Shown one piece after another: positions 58,772 through 64,000 of a stretch of 64,000 nucleotides of DNA; position 1 is the first letter of the stretch; each line of letters begins with the position of its first letter. The stretch covers positions 8,747,001 through 8,811,000 of the forward strand of contig OU015567.1 of NCBI GenBank assembly GCA_907165135.1. Reading direction: 5' to 3'. Source of the stretch: Oikopleura dioica. Lineage: Eukaryota; Chordata; Appendicularia; Copelata; Oikopleuridae. The position numbers and the translations under genes are program-made. Under the pieces are notes generated by a model, which searched no databases, was not told the origin of the DNA, and worked only from the letters and a program-made list of their open reading frames with translations.

Positions 58772-60631
58772 TCATATCCTAAAAATATTAAAATCAACAA
58801 TATTCCATAAATAGAAACCTTGTTCGAGCGATTTCCACCGCGCAGCCATGTAATTATTCTGAGTATTTCTTGGCGTGCAATTCGGTTTATGCAAAATCAT
58901 CGACTTCGAGCACCAGGCGATTCGTAAGTGCCCAATCGAGTCGACGAAAAATTCACGATGTCCTTTGTTTGTGAATTCAGGATCTAAAAATAACGATGAT
59001 TCGTTTTTAAGAGCTTGGTGCAAGACTTGCCATATCTTATTTTGCCTGATGTAGTTGTTCGGGCGAGGAAGAAGTTTGAAATGACATCGACGACTTTGCA
59101 TTCATTTTCGAAACCCGGAAGTGCGAAATTTTTATAAGCCTGTCGGCTGAAACAGAAGCCATTTTCTGATGGGCGGAGGTCAAGATGACTTTCCCTAGCC
59201 CAACCACTTTGATATCTCCTTAACATAATTCATTTAAAATGCTAGAACAGTTCGATTGCTTACTTGTTCAGAGCACCACCAATGATGTCGAATCCGCTTT
59301 CTTCCGCAACATCGACCATGTGTTGAAGATCTGTTTCTTCGTTCAAAACAAAGTCGTCATCGACCCAAAGATAAAACTGCGTTCGAACTTGTGATGCTCC
59401 AAGCGCTCGGCCTGCGAACCAACCCTCTGCTTCTGGCATTTTGTATTGCTTCACCGTGATTGATTTGCTCCTAAGTGTTTTGAAATTGCTATCTGGGTTG
59501 TCGTCGGCGACGATGATTGTTATTCCAGGATAGAATTTTTCGACGGACTTGATTAATCGCTCAACACATGGATATCTAAGGATTTTTAGTCAAATATTCG
59601 ATATACTTGATAACCTGAGAAAAGTTTTTGTAACAATGGTGACTCTCTTCGCGATGTCCAAAGTTGGACGATGGTTCAGAACTGGCATTTTCATCCGCTC
59701 GATTGTTACTGGAAAGGAAATCTCAAAATCCAACTCGGATCCGCTAATTTTCAGCTGAACAAGATCTTCGAGTTTTCTGGCGTCGTAAGTGTTTGGAATG
59801 TATCTGAGCATTGCGCCGTTGAACCCAGCTACTGTCATTTCCATCGTTCGAGATTGTATCGGGGCTGAGTAAGAGTCAGAAGGAATGATGTCGCCATAAC
59901 GAGTTGAAAAAGTGCAAAAAATCTTGATGTCATCTTCCGCGTCGATTCGAATTTTGAGCAAAACGGATTCGTCTGGTTCCACTTTGTATCCGCTGCTAAC
60001 AAATTCGACAGGGAGAAATGATTTTGTAAGAATAGCTTCTGGCTTGACAATATCGTAGTAATTATCACGCTTCCAATTTTCAAAGTCTTTTAGATGCTCT
60101 TCTTTGTTCGAGACGATTTTTGAATAATCGTACTTTCCACAAGCGCAGGTATTATCTTTGAAGAGATTTTCTGGCGGAGTCAGAAGTGGCGGGATTTTTC
60201 TTGACCAAGGACGTAAATTCCTAGTTCCATGGCGCTGGTAGTCTATAATTTTGTTTACGATGGAGAGGTTAAACTTGATTGAAGACCTAGTTTTCCAAAA
60301 GAAGTTTGCGGTTGTTCTGAATCTCCTGTTGCTTCAATAAACTTCGGGTGTCTGACAAAACTGTACGGCTCCAAGTATATTTCAGATGTTTCGGAAGTGA
60401 GGACAAAGGCTTTCTTTGGTTGAAAATTTTTGTTAATTTTTGTATCTACTCAAATAAAACTCAAAATGATTGAACCAAAACTGCCAAAATAACGCCGAAA
60501 AAGAATGAAAGTGCTGGTAAAAGAAACTTGTTAATCCTGATCATCTTGTTTTCTCTAAACATAGTCTCTGTGAAACTGTCGTTTCGGTGCATTTTCTTCA
60601 AAAAACTGGTCGTTGAGTTTTGCACTCTCAT
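58772..60631 (-). CDS. Beta-1,4-N-acetylgalactosaminyltransferase family enzyme
   Basis: Type II Golgi membrane glycosyltransferase of the B4GALNT1/2 kind. The signal anchor is INKFLLPALSFFFGVILAVL. The catalytic region has KQYKMPEAEGWFAGRALGAS, then YLWVDDDFVLNEET, where VDDD is the manganese-binding DxD, then GFDIIGGAL. The next exon has VVDVISNFFLARTTTSGKIR and the last exon EFTNKGHREFFVDSIGHLRI, all in the order of B4GALNT1 (AQGWFAGR, WVDDDF, VGGA, VVNFFLART, HLEFFLDGLGSLRV). The end is at 58772. Donor substrate and acceptor cannot be specified from sequence. Confidence 0.88.
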
Positions 60632-61122
60632 GGAGTAAAACAAAAAGGCACGTAATTACAGAGTGCTTTATCCTGACTTTTGTTCGAAAATTCATGAATG
60701 AACCGAAAGTGATGAACTGAATTCGCGATCACAACAAAATTTTATCTGATTTATGAGCGCTCGCGAATTTCGTGGAAAAGGGATCTTGCAAAAAAGAAGT
60801 AATATAAAAAAAAGAAGAAAAGATATCCAATATGCACCAAAATTTGCCTTGTTTTTTCGATTCAGACTTTACCTTTAGTCAGTAAATATATCTACTTGGA
60901 GACATAGAAGATCTAGGATACTTTCGAGGTCTTCTAGAGATAATAGGAAATAGGTATACTGTGTCTTGAGCAGATACCTGCTGAGCTCATTTCCGAGGAC
61001 ATGTCAGATGACAAACGATAAATGATGAAAATGAAAAGAATGTATTTTAAATCATTGATTTGAAACATTTATTCGAGTTTATTTCAATTCATAAATGGCA
61101 GGAAGACAAGAGTTCTCGTTTT
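60632..61122. other. Spacer between the acidic-protein and glycosyltransferase genes
   Basis: About 490 bp, AT-rich, with no gene seen. Confidence 0.35.
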
Positions 61123-61561
61123 TTAGATCTCTTCGTTCGGAAAGTAGTCGTCTACCTCATCGAGAACTTCATCTTCCTCGTCGGAGTCTTCGAAGTCTTC
61201 AAAGACGTCGTAATCTTCGATTTCCTCGTTGTCATCGCTGTCATCGTAGGAGTCGTCAAAATCGAGATCATCATCGGAATCGTCTTCTCCATCATCTTCA
61301 TCGTCCATTGGAAGCATATCGAGCGAGTCGAAGTCGGCAATGTCAAAAATGTCAACATCGTAGTCATCATCATCATCATCAGAGTCTTCGTCGTAATTAT
61401 CAAGGTCACGGCGAATACGATCTTTCTGAGCAGCAATGCCAGTTTCTTGGTTCCGATTTTGAGTTTTCAAGGAATAAAGACACAATACCTTTGATATTGT
61501 GAAGGCTGAGTCCGTTGGCAAGGCCCATGAAAGCAACAAGGATGGAAATGAGCAACTTCAT
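61123..61561 (-). CDS. Secreted, extremely acidic Asp/Glu-rich protein
   Basis: Two exons (61489-61561 and 61123-61445, 43-nt intron) give 131 residues. MKLLISILVAFMGLANGLS is a signal peptide. After NIKETGIAAQKDRIRRDL the protein becomes Asp/Glu-dominated (DEDSDDDDDDYDVDIFDI ... LPMDDEDDGEDDSDD ...), ending FPNEEI. Basic residues are nearly absent after residue about 40. No cysteine or domain is recognisable. Possible roles for such proteins include calcium binding, mineral matrix or extracellular house components, but that is speculation. It is upstream of the B4GALNT gene on the same strand. Confidence 0.85.
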
Positions 61562-62717
61562 ACTAATTTCGAGATAAAAAAAAGCAATTTTCAGCTGTTT
61601 CTCAGTTATTTTACTCTACCTTCAGATTGTATTATTTACTGAAATCTGGAATGGAACGAACTTTGAGCAAAAAACATAAGACTGTTTCTAGAGACTGTAA
61701 GTTAAAAGTAATCTGTCGTGGGAATTGGGAATTCTTGAGTTAGTAATTTATGTCTCGCGGTTCGAGTGTCCGAATGATTTATCGCACTCTTGTTTTACAA
61801 GTTCCAAAAATGTCCTGTCTAGTCATCTCACTAGAATTGTCGCGTTTTATGCCAAAAAACATTTCCTCAATGCAGTTAGTGCACCCACAGGTCACGAAAG
61901 TCAACCCTCTTAGCCGCGGTAGCGCGCTTATTCGACTCGATGCGCCTAATCATCCAACATTCCGCAGCTCAAGAAAAGAAAAATAAAGAAAGGGGATCAT
62001 TATATTTGCGAGGGAAATTTACGTCTGACCACAGAGTTATGTCGTCCAGGCAGCTTTTGATTGATTTTTGCTTGACAATCGAGAGATTCAAGGGCTTTGG
62101 ATGAGAACCAAGGAGTCTTTCATTGCAACTTTGATCTAATCATACATTTTTTATAAGTTTTACTATGGGAAAATTTCTTGTACGCGCTATAAATGCTCGT
62201 AAATACCATCAATAGCGTCTGAATCATCGTGTTTTCAGTTTTTCGGAAAAGGCTCCTCCGAAAGGACCTGGTTGAGAACGCAAATCTGGTCGGAAACCGC
62301 ACCTAAATAATGCCTAACAAATCTAGTCACATCTTCATCCCTCGAAGCAGCATCAACATTAAGGACTTAAAATTCGTGCTTCTAACGAAACAACGAGCGC
62401 CTTGGTGTCTCGGCCAGATTCTGGTGGAGTTAGTCACCACCGCTTGAGGCATTTCTTTCTGTCATTTGCGCTTTTCAAAATGCTAACACTAGATAACCAG
62501 CCGAATAATACACGTTTTTATCTCCCTACTGAAGTAAGGAGCAAACCAGGTCATTACAATTCTGACGACACAGCAATTGACAATTGTTGTGCGTTTCAGA
62601 TCCCTGCACTTTAAAGATATAAATTAACGAGCGGCGAGAAAATTCGCCACAGAGTCTAGTGACACAAGAGACAGTTCGAATTTCGAGAGCTTGTGACAAG
62701 AAGAAAGGGTGACTTTG
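61562..62717. other. Divergent promoter region
   Basis: About 1.15 kb between the acidic-protein gene (minus) and the plus-strand gene at 62718, so it probably contains both promoters. Short open frames (61725-61913, 62402-62614) have no splice context or motif. Confidence 0.4.
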
Positions 62718-63728
62718 ATGGAGAACAAAACAATGGAGACAGATTCAAGTGAAACGAAGAAGGTCAAAAAGAGGTGGGTTTTAGATTTTTTTCTTTAGTG
62801 TCAACTAAATTCTGTCTCTTGAAATAAATTTAGTAAAGTAATTTAATAGTTTATTAATTACTTTAAGTAATTTGATTTCAGTTTGAAATATTTGAGAAGG
62901 AATTTTAAATTTTTTTATTTGAATATCGTAGGAATTTTCGTTGAGTCAAGAGTCCAAATCTGTCCACTTACTGCGGCTAAATAAACATAATGAGCTTGAA
63001 ATTTCGAATATTTCGCGCGAATTAGGAGTGAATCATCACTACTGACTTTTGGAAATTCACTTGTCCGGATTTTCCACGGTCCCCGCCCTTGTTAATTCGA
63101 TCTGGCAGGAATTTACAAATTGCTTCAGCTTTCTGGTCGATGAAAATCCATTTGACGAATTGTTTAAAGTGCTCGATTCTACAACGAGTACTCCGTCAAG
63201 CACACTAAGAAAGTTCTCCTCGAGAAATTTGCCGGATAGTTTTCATCGGCAGCGAGTTTTCAATCCAAAGCGCGAGGAGAGGATCCGCCAGGCTCAGCGA
63301 GGCCACTTCAAATCTCTTCGAAATCGTCACGATACTCACGTCAGGTCAGGGGCTAATCATAAATTTTCAAAAGAGCGCACCTGAAATCACGCAAATCTGA
63401 TTTACTGTAGCACTTGAATTTGCCAAAATAATCGAAACAAGCCCATAAAAAGATCGAAATCGGAGCCAATAAAAGTTGTCACTGGGCCGCAAAATGCAGG
63501 CATCAAGTCAAGAATTCCCGAAGCAAGAGCATCACTGAAGAAAATTGTCTCAGATTCGACAAATCAGGCTTATGCTCGACGATTGAGCTTCAAAACTCAA
63601 GGAAAGTTCATCCAAGATCTAAATGAGCCTAGTCTCTTCCCAAGATTGTCGGGAAAAGACCTGAATCTTTGCCGAATAATTTGGATTCTCGGATTTGGCA
63701 GAGCAATATTTTTCGGGCAAAACTAGCT
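62718..63728 (+). CDS. Basic protein of unknown function, 3' end uncertain
   Basis: Start ATG 62718 (MENKTMETDSSETKKVKK), donor GTGGG after AG at 62775, and an in-phase acceptor TTGCTTCAG at 63128. The second exon (63129-63344) reads SFLVDENPFDELFKVLDST, then RKFSSRNLPDSFHRQRVF and NPKREERIRQAQRGHFKSLR. A third open stretch (about 63440-63726) reads IKRSKSEPIKVVTGPQNAG, RIPEARASLKKIVSD and ARRLSFKTQGKFIQDL. Strongly basic and serine-rich, probably nuclear or cytoskeletal. No family recognised. The last exon overlaps a coding-like minus-strand frame, so its 3' end is uncertain. Confidence 0.55.
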
Positions 63729-63886
63729 TTTCTCTCTTCCAAATCCCTTGCTGAACCAAAATAGACATTCCACTGGACCGAATTCCTCTCCCAAAACACT
63801 GGCTCAAGAAAGTACTCGTTATCGATGATGTCGTTGAGATTTACTTTCACAACACTCAAAGGAACGGATAAAACTTCTACCACCAT
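63619..63886 (-). CDS. Coding-like frame at the right edge, doubtful
   Basis: ATG 63886 opens an 85-codon frame (VLSVPLSVVKVNLNDIID, VFWERNSVQWNVYFGSARDL) with good codon composition. It overlaps the plus-strand gene's last open stretch, so one of the two is probably a shadow, or the genes converge and overlap. Confidence 0.3.
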
Positions 63887-64000
63887 GATTCACATAGTCC
63901 ATTGATGACTAGAGGCGATTCCAAAGCCCACTTGTTGATAAAACATCCACGTGGATGATCGCTTACAGCTGCGGCTTTCATTTATTATTATATCGCCGGA

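Noticed and set aside
61152-61436. Other frames across the acidic gene (Met/Thr-rich minus frame; Arg/His-rich plus frames at 61060-61502)
   Set aside because: They are shadows of the Asp/Glu codons; only the acidic frame splices onto a signal-peptide exon.

Overview
This is eukaryotic DNA from a very compact animal genome. Genes lie a few hundred bases apart and most introns are only 40-55 nt with GT...AG ends. The protein set is metazoan and chordate-like (RYBP, NPHP4, copine, STRAD, LGN/GPSM, COP9 CSN1, Pumilio, EB1). Intron size, gene density, apparent non-GT introns and very short intergenic gaps on one strand fit an appendicularian tunicate such as Oikopleura dioica. That assignment is an inference from architecture; no search was run.

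Layout. A class B GPCR 3' end (1-493, +) is cut by the left edge and a gene of unknown function starts at 62718 (+). Between them nearly everything, about 25 genes over some 60 kb, is on the minus strand. From left to right: a sulfotransferase-like gene (0.9-2.0 kb), two tandem paralogous membrane proteins (2.3-4.6), a rhodopsin-class GPCR (4.8-7.0), a three-exon 73-aa gene (8.5-9.0), an astacin metalloprotease (9.7-11.3), ORC4 (12.0-13.35), CMTR2 (13.4-17.2) with a two-TM gene between its exons (14.75-15.35), RYBP with a long proline-rich tail (17.6-21.2), CSN1 (21.4-24.0), Pumilio (25.7-28.9), NPHP4 (29.2-31.7), two unrecognised genes (31.8-33.3), a KLHDC2-like kelch gene (34.0-36.1), copine (36.4-38.5), a RING-CH E3 (39.0-39.9), EB1 (40.3-41.6), STRAD (42.0-43.9), U1-70K (44.3-46.0), a G-patch gene (46.1-47.3), a disordered protein (47.5-48.0), uridine phosphorylase (48.6-49.7), Gal3ST (49.9-51.3), LGN/GPSM (52.1-55.2), a P450 (56.4-58.0), a B4GALNT glycosyltransferase (58.8-60.6) and a secreted acidic protein (61.1-61.6).

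The genes do not form one pathway. They are mostly housekeeping and cell-biological genes, some packed closely enough to be operon partners (CMTR2/ORC4 about 97 bp, G-patch/U1-70K about 76 bp). The most informative structures are (i) two in-phase 107-nt duplicate exons in EB1 that cannot be joined in frame, so are predicted to be mutually exclusive; (ii) a hAT-type MITE with a perfect 8-bp target duplication sitting on a STRAD splice donor, leaving a GC donor; (iii) a MITE inserted in a Pumilio coding exon that appears to be partly spliced out and partly exonised; (iv) related MITEs in a CSN1 intron and near 51.4 kb, and a piggyBac-type MITE at 8.1 kb.
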